DNA of 64,000 nucleotides from Phallus indusiatus (taxonomy: Eukaryota; Basidiomycota; Agaricomycetes; Phallales; Phallaceae). The notes under the pieces were generated by a model. That model made no database searches. It was not told the DNA's origin and saw only the letters and a program-made list of their open reading frames with translations. The stretch is from contig JAQFWX010000057.1 of assembly GCA_027605045.1 (NCBI GenBank), positions 1 through 64,000 of the forward strand, given 5' to 3'. The translations under genes and the position numbers were made by a program. Positions 32,411 through 42,565 of this stretch are shown in pieces (within the stretch, counting starts at the first letter, position 1; the number at the start of each line of letters is the position of its first letter).

Positions 32411-33029
32411 TTAGAGCTCCATAGTATTTGCTTCTGGTTGACCGAATGATGGTGATTGTGTTTCTGAACTAAATGTCGGCATCGACAATAATTTAACATC
32501 TTGTTCGGTTTGCAAGCTCATTTCGCGGTTCTGATCGACATCTTGTTGCTCTTGAAAATACGCAGACTGGTTGCTGTCATCAAAATTAAAGCCGTCGTTG
32601 TAGTCAAGGTCGTCAGGCGATGGTGAATGCACACGCGACGGCGGCTCGACCATGACACTCTTTGCGTCCGAATCGTCGTATTCTTCGTCGTTCATTGGTG
32701 ATTCGCCGTGATGAAATTTGGTAAATGGGTGAAGACTGGCCAAGTTAATCATCAGTACAACATGCTCCAGTAGACGCGCCGTGATCAAATGCCTGCCGTA
32801 CTTTTGTGTTGAGCTTTCGACGACTTTTTCGTCCATTTCCATGTCTTCATTGCGAGTATAATCCATGGTGAAAGTATGAATGCAAACAGGTGGCACTGAC
32901 TCCCTCTTTTAAATTCAGAAGGCGTATGGACCTGAGGACAAAGGAGTTGCGATCGGTGTTCGAAATTAACCCGTTGACATGTTTCAAATGTCCCTGTTTA
33001 TCAAAGGTGTATTCGTCAATGTGTATCAT
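32411..33029 (-). CDS. acidic hypothetical protein, start uncertain
   Basis: Not recognised. A well-formed frame from an ATG at 32866 in good context (ACCATGG) encodes ~151 residues: a helical TQKYGRHLITARLLEHVVLM segment, then an acidic Asp/Ser-rich stretch (NDEEYDDSDAKS, SPSPDDLDYNDGFNFDD) and a Gln/Glu-rich tail. An upstream frame starting at 33029 (MIHIDEYTFDKQGHLKHVNG) also looks coding but ends in a different phase, and I could not find a canonical intron to join them. It may be a separate exon, or the junction may be frame-broken. The acidic composition suggests a nuclear activator or adaptor, but that is speculation. Confidence 0.5.
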
Positions 33030-33313
33030 TTTTCGATTTCATCATTGTTATCATTGCTGAGCACGAGCTCATTATGACAAATCCCTCAACCAGATTTTAG
33101 AATGGCAGAATATTGTTCTTGAACTGGCATGGTAACCTGAAAAGAAGATTTGACTTGCATAGTGTTGGATGATGGATTTGCCATTGTGTAATGTTCTCCA
33201 TTATCATGAATTGAATGGAAAATAAACTATGGATAGATGGTTATTGTGTTTGTCGAATTGCGATCGCAGTCCACTACATAGGATAGAATCCTGATGTGAC
33301 AACAAAATGTCAC
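33030..33313. other. divergent promoter region
   Basis: 284 bases between the minus-strand acidic protein and the plus-strand Nop6-like gene. AT-rich, no specific site recognised. Confidence 0.35.
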
Positions 33314-34436
33314 ATGCCTCCATCTAAACTAACGAAGAAACAAAAGAAAGCCTTTGCGTTTCGTGAGCGCAAAGGCAAAAAGCCAAACCCGTCGGGAGAA
33401 GAAAACGATGTCCCTGAACCAGATTTACTTGTCGAGGATGAGGAACTACTGCCGGAATCGGATAACCACCAGAAGGAGCCTCAGTCCGAGAAGAACGACA
33501 AAAGTTCAACTTTAGGCAAAAGGAAAAGGGATTCGCTTGACAAGGATGACGTCAATACTTCGAAAGCAAAAGAGGACGCTACTGATGGGTTGGGGGGAAA
33601 GAAGAAGAAGAAACGACCAGAACCCGGCGCAGGACAAGAGAATGGCGTTAAGACAGTGGACGAAAGTAAAGCTAAAACTAAGTCAGGAGACTCTTCAAAA
33701 TCTAGATTCATTTTGTTTGTTGGTACGTCCCTTCTGCCAATATTACCATTGTCAAAGTATGCTCATAGCCTTTCAGGAAATCTAAAATACACCACCTCCA
33801 TCGATGCCGTGCGGGAGCACTTCTCAAAGTGTGGTACGAACCATGCTACAACCCCCCTACTTTCTCTGTTTCTAAGAAATTTGACAGATCCTCCTCCTCA
33901 AGTAAGACTTTTAACACCCAAACCCAAAACACCCGGTGCAACAACATCTGCGAAATCAAAAGGCTGTGCCTTCCTCGAGTTTTCGCATAAAAACGCTTTA
34001 CAGCAAGCCATCAAACTACACGGATCTACATTGGACGGTAGAAGAATCAACGTGGAGCTTACCGCTGGCGGTGGAGGCAAAAGCGACAGTAGAGTACAGA
34101 AAGTTCAAGCGAGGAATAAGCAGCTACTAGAACAAAGAGTATGTGCTCCGCCGCAATTTGCAGCGTAAGACGTTTACTAAATTACTCATTGGTGTTTAGA
34201 AGAAGCACGTGCAAAAGAAATTGGATGCGGGAGAAAATACAGATACCATTGTTATTGCACCTCCACAGCGACATTCAACCACATCTGGAATGGAGCACGT
34301 TCCACAACAAAAACGTACATGGTCGGTCCCTGAGCGTGATGAAACCAGTGGAAGAGGCGGCGCGAAACAGCGAGGCAAAAAGACCAAACGGCCCCAACAT
34401 TGGGCAACAGGTGCCAACGCCATTACTGTGAATTGA
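33314..34436 (+). CDS. Nop6-like nucleolar RRM protein
   Basis: Four exons (33314-33722, 33777-33833, 33888-34138 and 34200-34436) give 317 residues in frame. I chose the ATG at 33314 (MPPSKLTKKQKKAF); the longer frame begins with GTG. The N-terminal half is Lys/Glu-rich with nuclear-signal-like KRKRD and KKKKKR runs. A single RRM follows, with RNP2 ILFVGNLKY and RNP1-like KGCAFLEF, an insertion rich in Pro/Thr, and the NVELTAGGGGKS end typical of the fungal Nop6 group. The C-terminus is basic (KKTKRPQHWATGANA). Nop6 proteins act in small-subunit ribosome assembly in the nucleolus; assignment rests on the RRM and this end motif. Confidence 0.8.
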
Positions 34437-34693
34437 CCATGCTTTCTTGGATTCTTTTTTTTATGTTTAATACCTTCCCATAAATATGTTTTAATGCTTG
34501 GTAATATACAATGATTAAATGGTGAGAAGGGCCATAGGTTGTAAAAGGAAGACTCGTTGTGTGTGTGCGATCCAGGCATTCATGTGGCATAATGAAAAGT
34601 AATATCTCCGGGAATATGTGAATAAAGTGAAAAAATGAAATGAAAGAAAGCCGCAAGTTTCCAAACAAACAAAAGAGAAAGAAATGTCCTAAT
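34437..34693. other. convergent 3' region
   Basis: 257 bases between the Nop6-like gene and the end of the minus-strand Ser/Pro-rich gene. AT-rich; a possible shared terminator region, but no defined signal. Confidence 0.35.
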
Positions 34694-37600
34694 TTATGCG
34701 TTTCGGGCGTCCAAAGGGAATTGGGGCACCGGATAATCATCGTACTCAGTTTCACCGTCTAAGAATCGTCTCAACCTCGCCACCTGCGACGACAGATAAA
34801 TGATAATAATCTGCATCTTGATATCGAGTTTGAGTTTGAGTATTTCTTGACAGGTGGCCAGCGCCTGCGATCTTGTGTTTATGAACATGTTGCCGTCATA
34901 TCCTAACTGCTTCATCGATTCGATCAGTTCACTGAATTCGGCACACCATGCTAAAACACCGAGCTGTAAGGGGAGGCAAACACATGATTCATCAGATGAA
35001 TATGACATCAGGTAACACGTGCACGTACTTGACCATATTGCTTATATTGACCATACAAAACGTTGGGTGCGGCTTGTAGAGCGTAAATGAAAGCCTCATT
35101 TTGCTCTACCACCCCGGGCATGGGCACATAGGGAGGTGATATAGTCTCAGGGGGCGGTGGCTGAGAAAGAAAGAAGAAAAAAACAGTGAGTCGAATGATA
35201 AACACGTGGTGGGGAAATGATAATAGTCATACCTCGGGCTTGGGAGGAGGATTCTACAACGAAGAGGTCAGTTCCTGGTAACATAGAAAGAACTTATTAT
35301 TATCATAATTATTTACCTGGAACCAATTGTAATTTTGGTAATCATAGTCCTCGGTAAAGTTGTCGATATTACCGTTCATAGGCATGCTGGCGATTACTTC
35401 TGGGGGTAGGTGTTCGATGACTTCGTCTGGAAGGGCTGCGAGTTCGTTTGGAGCTAAATGTGCAGAGGGTTTTAAGGACGGAGTGAAGATTTGATGATAT
35501 GAAGATCTTCTAGAGGGATCGTGGTGGGAAGACTGCCTGGAGAGTTGCGGTTGTGGTGAGGGCGAGGCCTGTCTGTAAACTTGAGGCTGCGGTGAGGGTG
35601 ACGCTTCGCGATAAACTTGAGGCTTCGGTGTGGACTGAGGTTTCGGCGTGGACTGTTGCGAAAGTAAAGGCTCAGATAACGTGCGAGTAAGTTGCTGTTT
35701 AGATGTTTTTCTCGAGGGTGTGAAACGTAAAAGGGTTGTGAACGAAGACTTCCGAGAAGGCTTGGGCGTAGTCTGATTGGAGATAGGGCGTTCAGTTACG
35801 TTAGACGCAAGTTCTTGAGCAAATTCGGACTCTTCTGTGAAACTTGTGGGTTCTTGAAGAAGTTCGTGGAGACTTCCTTGGGTCGGTGTTGTTGCTTCGA
35901 GAGGAAGTGTTGTCTGAGATGCGTTCTTTGAGCCGCTCCTCTTGGGGCTTAGTAGCGCAGTAAGAGACGATTTGAGAGCCTTTATAGAAGGTGCGCGAGA
36001 ATTACGTCGAGAAAATGTCTACAGATGAGTAAGTTTGTTATTCATTAAAATAAGGGACATACGTTACCTTGAAAACGGAAGATCTACGAGAAGTGACAGA
36101 GCCCGGTGTAGATAATACGGACTTGGTAGGGGAGGCTGTTAAACTATCGGCGAGAGGGGGAGAAGTAGGCGGGGTTGGAAGAGTTGTCGCGGCGTTGGGG
36201 GCTTGAGCCGGCTCCTCAGATTCAATTACCGCAGAATTGAGTTTCCCTGAGGAAGCGATAGAAGGTAGCCGAGTAACAGTGTTACGCCTGGAACTTCGAC
36301 GAGATGTGAAACGAGACCCGATGCGGCTGCCTGAACGAGAACCAAGACGAGATTGCTAGAATCGGGACAAAAAGAAAAGTCAGCCACAAAATACATATCA
36401 TGATTGACAGGATAAGCTTTTTACCTTAGGTGAGAGCCCACGTGTAGCAGTGGGAACGCTTGATGGCGGAGTTGGATAAGCCGACGGAGGTGCGGTTGTT
36501 GAAGCCGAGACTGGGAGGGGAATACAAGCTGGATCGACCGGCGTGTTAAAGAATGAAGAGGCAGGGAGAGGAATCTGTTCCGGATTAGGTAATGGAACAG
36601 CCGGAGAGACTACAGTTGGAGGTGCAGTAACAGAAAAGACAGAGGGAGGTAATGGACGATTGGCGGGATCTATGAAAGAGTAGGTGGATTCTTGAGACGG
36701 GCTGGAAACTTGCGATACACGAGGGTCGTCTTCCTTGGGTCTCGGGAAGAGGATAGACTCGGTTTGACGAATGGCACGAGGACTGGTGCTCGTACTTCGT
36801 TTTCTAAGACTAGATTTCGTAGGCTTGCGAGTGCGATGAGGAGAACGAACGGTAGAAGTTGTGGATGGAGGTGAATGACTCGGAGACGCTACGCTAAGAG
36901 GAGGAGATGGAAGAGCGCCTGTTCTAGTGAATGGAGTGGGTGCTCCGAATAATCCTTTTACTGGTGAAGATTTGGCTGATTGATCTTGAGGATAAGCTTC
37001 CGATGCCTTAGACTCAACTTGAGGTCGCGCTTGAGGTGGAAGAGGAGCAGGAGTAGCGGCTTTCGGAGTGATCTCGGTTGGACTTTCGCAGGGTTCCACT
37101 TGTTGGAAGGTCGCGGACTGAGTTGAAGACGACTTAGGAGTGGGGAGAACCTTAGAATACCACCAGGACTGAGGTCTAGACGCAGGAGGGAGAGTAGTTA
37201 CTGCTGGCGAACCGTACTCTGTGGGATATACAGTCGGAGAAGCAACCAGTTCCGCCGGATTAACGACTTGGAAAGGGCCTGTGTTTGCAGCAGCGATGGA
37301 TTGTTTAAGGTTGTTGACGACGTTATCGATGCTATCCGCCGGAAGAGAAACAGGAACAACGTGAACAGGTGGAGAAACGGATGGCTTAGATTCAGAAGGC
37401 GGAGAAGGATTGGTGCTATTCTCAGATGGTGGTATGAAATTCGGAGAACCTAGTTGGATATGATTAAGATCGTCGGGGTGCGGTTCGCCAGTGGTGGTTT
37501 CGGGTGAGTGAAGAGGACGATCTCCAGAAGAGATAGGAGAGAGATTCTTGAAAGAAACACGAGAAGAGTTGTAGCGGAAGCTGCGGCTTAACTTGGAAAG

Positions 37601-38725
37601 AGGATTTTTGAGAGAACTTCGACGAGGAGTACCAACTATCGAAGACCTTTCGCTGGGTGTATATAAACGACTGCGAGTGAATTGATATTCACTGGGAGTG
37701 TAGAGACCGCTGGGTGAAAATGCACCTTCACTAGGGGAGAAGGGTAATTCACTAGCAGGGTACGAATGATGATCTTGACCTCCCAAGAAACTTATAGGGA
37801 TTGGATGTTCACTATGCGGATATTCCTACATGACAACCATAAAGCTTAGAGACAATAGATATGTACAAACATGTAAAATGCCTTTACCTCTGAAGAGTTC
37901 CTAGATGATTCTACTCCTGACTTATGAGAAGGAGTGACGGGTTCGGGAACTTTCGAGGATTTTCGAGAACTGGTAAACTTAGAAAGAACTCTCTGAGAAA
38001 CGGAAGGTTTCGATCCGCTTGTTAAACGAGAAATAAAGCTGCTAGCACGGGTACGCTGGGACACACTCCTTGAAATAGGGGACGAATAATCGATATCAAC
38101 GTCCGGGAAGAAATTGGAAACTGTAGGAGATGGAGTGGGGGGTTCTTGGCGGGGACCAGAAGATGAACCGGGGCTGTCGTCGGACTCTGTTTCTTCTTCT
38201 TCTTCTGGGGCTAGAGTCTCAACTGCGATAGTAAGAGCGGGAGTGTTGATGTAACGATCAGGAGAGGTTGGACCGGGAGAAAGAGTTTGGAAGGACCAAT
38301 CCGAATCCTTGAGAGACGGGAGGTTCTGGCCTAGAGAGACCTCCGAGGGGCGGTAATGGGAGCTCGAAGGACGGAGCCTTGCGAGCCTTTCTGCTAACTC
38401 TGGTGAAGACGTCGGTTTCTTGACGAGGCCTACTCTGAGGGGCTCGTAAGGAACAGTGAATGGGAAGACCGCGACCTTTGAACCCTTTGGGATGGGTGCG
38501 TTGGTCCGGTGTGGTGAGGTTACCGCAACTGCAACGCGTTACACGACAGGTGAGATAGAGTGAAGGTGAAACTTGAAATTAACTCACGATTAACACACCT
38601 TCTGGTAGCAGCTGGAAGGATGATTAAATCATTCAGGGTATGCCACACTCTTGAGTATTTATTGTTTGCCTCGAGGTAGCCTCGTGTCTGATACCGAAAA
38701 AGGGAACGTCTTGGGACATCGGCAT
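34694..38725 (-). CDS. large Ser/Pro-rich protein with conserved C-terminal helical domain
   Basis: Not a recognised family. The gene is continuous over ~4 kb with a handful of introns. A likely start is the ATG at 38725 (MPMSQDVPFF, joined by a GTATCA-type intron to AATRRCVNLAVTSPHR); this first exon is uncertain. The body is disordered and Ser/Pro/Thr-rich, with repeated modules such as LYTPSE, RTRASSFISRLTSGS, and several SRKSSKVPEP-like basic patches resembling kinase sites. The last ~130 residues differ: PPYVPMPGVVEQNEAFIYAL, then LGVLAWCAEFSELIESMKQLGYDG and a helix-rich KLKLDIKMQIIIIYLSSQVARLRRFL ending DDYPVPQFPLDARNA. That end looks like the functional domain, probably for protein binding. 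Function unknown. Confidence 0.7.
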
Positions 38726-39425
38726 ATCCCTCGCACAGATAGTTTTCACCTGTTGAAATTCATAACGCAGCATTTAGAAAGAGCTCCTTTCATATGCCAA
38801 GGTAAAAAAATTTCCTTGCAGAAGGGGGTGTACCGAGCTTCAATCGAGGAGCCCAAGATTTGGCTGGGTCCGACCGGTGGTGGCGATGTCGATTCATAAT
38901 GACAAACTTACAGGCCAGTAATCGCCAGATTGAGTGCCATGAGCTCATTTTAGAGGGAGTAGATGTTATCATAATCGAAAAGGGGAGTAGTTTGTTATTA
39001 AAACTTGAACATGTTTTCTGCTGTTGTCGGTCGCTCGCCCCTGGATGCTAGATCACTGACGGTAATCTAGACAAATAAGCTGTTCCATTTCGTCACTTAC
39101 TTGCTCTTTATCGGTCAGGTTCTGTTTCGTCTTCCTGCTTGGGATCCCTGCAAGCGATCACGGCCTTTTTGGTGACCATTTTCTACCGGGCCGATTCCGC
39201 GCAAAGTGAGGACACTTCTTAATTAATCAGATACTGCATAGTCAACTCGCCGCACCAGCCAAGCGGTCTACATTCACGGCTTCAGATATTGTCTGAGTAT
39301 TGCGCTCAACTCTCGAATGCAGATGGGAAATCACAAGAAATCACGCCAAGTTGGAGGTTGGTAGGTGATTTGACGCCCAGTAGTACGTCATCACAACAGG
39401 TTACTTTCCTAAGATTCTTCCAGTC
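38726..39425. other. divergent promoter between Ser/Pro-rich gene and PA28 gene
   Basis: About 700 bases separating divergent genes. Short frames on both strands have no motif. No repeat or RNA gene recognised. Confidence 0.4.
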
Positions 39426-40796
39426 ATGTCGAAGACAAGAACAATGAAATCCGAATTAGCGACCCAACTTGAAGTACGTGCCGACTTTTTTATCTGTTCA
39501 CTCAAATCCCCATCATCTCACCAACAGGAATTCAATAAAGAAGTAAATAACGATGCGGAGGAGATCGTCTTTGACATTTTCCCGCGAAAGGTGGGTAACT
39601 ATGAAAACGTCTTTACTGGCTCCGGTATACTGAGTATTACCACTGCTCTGAACTAGACAATGTTGGCCTTCTTCCATCTCTTATTTAACCTCTGACAAGC
39701 TATGCCCACTCCAGAGAACTCAAAGCCCTAGTCGAGTCTACAAACGATGAGAAATCTCCTTTCAACCCCTCATTCCTGTATACCACGACAGACGCGACTG
39801 TATATCCAGCAGTCTTGAAAGAAGAAAAGGAGCATGATTCAAAGAAAAGAAAGCTAACGGATGGCGCCAGTTCAAGTCCGACATCTTCAAATTCAACAAC
39901 AAATGCCCGCTATTCCGAGAGAGTGCTGTCAAACCAGCACGTAAATCAGGTGAACGCGAGATTTTTAGCTAGGGAAAAGCCCCTTCTCACTTAATTTTGT
40001 TTCAAATAAGTTGCAAAGTCGTGTACGAGAGGAATGTGAGGAGCTGATTGAGCTATGTGTCAGTCTTACTTGTTCTTGGGCGCAAACCTCGTGCTTATTC
40101 TTTAACAGGATAAGGTTAAGTTATGGATAAGTCTCACGATGCCAAGGTGAGTCTACATACAGGGTTTTCTTTTATCACGGGTTTTAAATGCTTTGATCAA
40201 AGGATAGAAGAGTATGTTGGCAACTTAAGTCCACAAACTAGCTCATGCCTTCTCGTTTCTTAGCGGTGACAACTTTGGTATGATTGATGAACTCCTAGAC
40301 GACATGCAAGGGTTTTCCATTCTAAGTTTTTTCTTATAGGTGTTCAAATACAAGAAGGTAATCTCAACTTGTCTTCGTGTTTTAGGTTATACCCAAAGCC
40401 ATTGCAGAGGTCCTTTCGGAATTGCATAGATCCCAAGAAAGTGCTTATAATCTGAGGGACATCGCCCGAACAAGCTTTCTGCAGCGGGCTAAAATATGCT
40501 CCAAACTTATTAAATATCCCAACCTTGAGGACTATACGGTATGTATATTCGTGTTCTTAGTTGCTTAGAAACTCCTAACAATAAATTAAGCTCGCTCTGA
40601 AAGAGCATGATGCGAAACAGTTGTATATGGCACGGCAACACTTGGTTGATATTAAAAATATTTATGCCGTTTTGACCGACGTCATTCACAAAAATATACA
40701 GAAGGTAGTAAATTAAATTGTCAATTTGCTCTCACGCTAAAATATTGGAAACAGATTCGTTCACCAAAGGGCAACAATCGAACTTCATTATACTAA
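39426..40796 (+). CDS. proteasome activator PA28 (REG, PSME3-type) with microexons
   Basis: PA28 rings cap the 20S proteasome and open its gate without ATP. Eleven exons (39426-39473, 39528-39594, 39717-39949, 40011-40058, 40109-40146, 40203-40211, 40264-40277, 40340-40357, 40399-40538, 40591-40704, 40755-40796) sum to 771 nt, a 256-residue protein, the usual PA28-gamma size. The N-terminal helix ends in FDIFPRKVELKALVE. A Lys/Glu-rich linker (KEEKEHDSKKRKL) follows. The core has CDKVKLWISLTMPR, then the activation loop PRIEDGDNFGVQIQE, then helices with SKLIKYPNLEDY and a C-terminal KNIQKIRSPKGNNRTSLY. The loop is encoded by exons of only 9, 14 and 18 nt. Budding yeast lacks PA28; gamma-type members are nuclear in animals. 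Confidence 0.92.
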
Positions 40797-41083
40797 TTGA
40801 CCGTAGAATATCCATATTTTGGAGTATCGGACTTTCATTAGATCAGTCAACGCAATGTGTACAGATTTGGCCGCTATTTAACATCAGGTATAATGCTTGG
40901 TCTTCGTGCTAGTCTTGATCTATCAACACGTGAACCGTGGTTCAGCTCCCTTTACAAGACCAGCACCCACTTGTAGTGGCTTGTTGCAAATAGAATAAGA
41001 CCATGCTGTTTTACGGATATGAACATCAACATATGGTAAAGGCGTGTCGAAGCGGAGCTCTACTCACTCCCCAAATAGCCACG
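40797..41083. other. convergent 3' region
   Basis: Between the PA28 gene and the end of the minus-strand SGNH-like gene. No feature seen. Confidence 0.35.
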
Positions 41084-42565
41084 TCACAGGGCCGTGATTG
41101 TAATGCTGATCGCCATCAGCGAAGCTAGCAATAAGTATGTTAGGAAGCGATCCTTTGGAAAAAACAATTCATCTCGAGTCGAACACACTCTGTGTATCCC
41201 TCTAAAAGATCCCCCCATGTCTGTGACCATTGTAAGTATAGTTTCCCTATTTGAGTGTGGAGGAAAACTCACAAATAATTCAAGACCCAACTCTTGTGAT
41301 ACATGCCTCAGGTTCTGGTCTAATTGATATATTCTAAATATCGGAAGCCTCGTTCTGCAACCTTATTTTTATTTGATTGGATGCGAACACACCTTAAAAT
41401 TCTATTCGACTCGCTTGAGTTTCGTAAATGCCGTGTACGCAACATAATAGGTATGTCATCACCGAAGAGAGAACGTGTGAAAGCAACGAGGGAATGGATC
41501 CGAAAACGATGCCACGCCAATTCCGAGTATGTCAAAGCCTCGTGCCCTTTGGCATGATTTGAATGAACTGCTAGCTGTGACCTTCTGTGAGTAACAGCGT
41601 GCCCTTTTCGTTGATCGAAAAATCGAAAAATCTCACTTGTTTCAGGAATTTGTCGTCCCAGAATAAACTGGTCTGGGGAGAAATGAGTGCCACTAAAGGC
41701 TGAATACGTCTGGCATACGCACTGCAATGACCAAATTGGGAGCATGTAAGCCCTCTCTATTCGACCATGGAATCATAATATCTTTGATCTTCGCGAAGTT
41801 TGAGAATATCAAGGTAAGAAAAAGCCAATTTCAGCGTTACCCAAACTTACTCTATTCTCAAATGTGAGTGGTCTAGCTTCAGAAGGTTCAAACCAATCGT
41901 AGTCGTCAGAGTCGATAGCGCCGTACATGAACCAAAGTGCCATGGTGAAGTTGTATCTTTGAAGGTGACAAAAGCCGGCTATGCTCAATCTTATGATTCC
42001 TAACGAATTTCGAAGTCTGATTCAGCCAAACCTACCTGCATGATCGCCGATGGTCGAGTATTTTCCGTACGTCTCTTTGCAAAAGTTACGGATATTATTC
42101 CTGAGAAGGCGTTTGCAGATGAAAAATTAATTGGCAGAACCGCTCATACCTGTCATGGGATGATCCGATAAACAAGACAGTTTTGTTGAGAATCCAATCC
42201 ATGCTACTAGTATCGTTTTGCGAGAGCCGTTTCATATACTGGGGACATGTGTCGCTCTGGAGGCTAAAAGCTTCTGCTGGGATAGTAGACTCTCTGTTGA
42301 TTGACTTGAGAAAGCGAACGTCGTTGATGCTATTAGGAGGGAACGGAATCCATCTCGTGTCTGAGACTTCCGAGCCAAGATATAACGTGCCTGGTCTCTT
42401 GAATGGGTCAGACTTGCACTGGGAAACACAGTGGTTTCGTTGGAAGAAAAACGGATGTGAAAGTGAGTTCGTTATATGAATTCCGTTTTGGAGAAATAGA
42501 ATGACAGTGCATGCCACTAGGGTGTAAACCGTCAAATGCCTGGGGGTGACTTTGAGGAACGGCAT
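41084..42565 (-). CDS. type II membrane SGNH/PC-esterase-like protein
   Basis: Seven or so short introns. The start is ATG at 42565 (MPFLKVTPRH). Residues ~12-27 form a membrane anchor (VYTLVACTVILFLQ), so the catalytic part would face the Golgi lumen. Motifs in order: NKTVLFIGSSHDRNNIRNFC (the equivalent of a GDS block, but GSS here), STIGDHAAGFCHLQRYNF, KIKDIMIPWSNREG, NLVIATSLFWDDKFLKQ, SELAWHRFRIHSLV, GDDIPIMLRTRHLRN, and YQLDQNLRHVSQELGLELF. This order resembles fungal relatives of plant TBL/PC-esterase O-acyltransferases, which modify cell-wall polysaccharides; the name is by resemblance only. Near 41180-41205 the frame slips by one base between TWGDLLEGYTE and STRDELFFPKDRF, so the C-terminus is uncertain. 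Confidence 0.65.
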
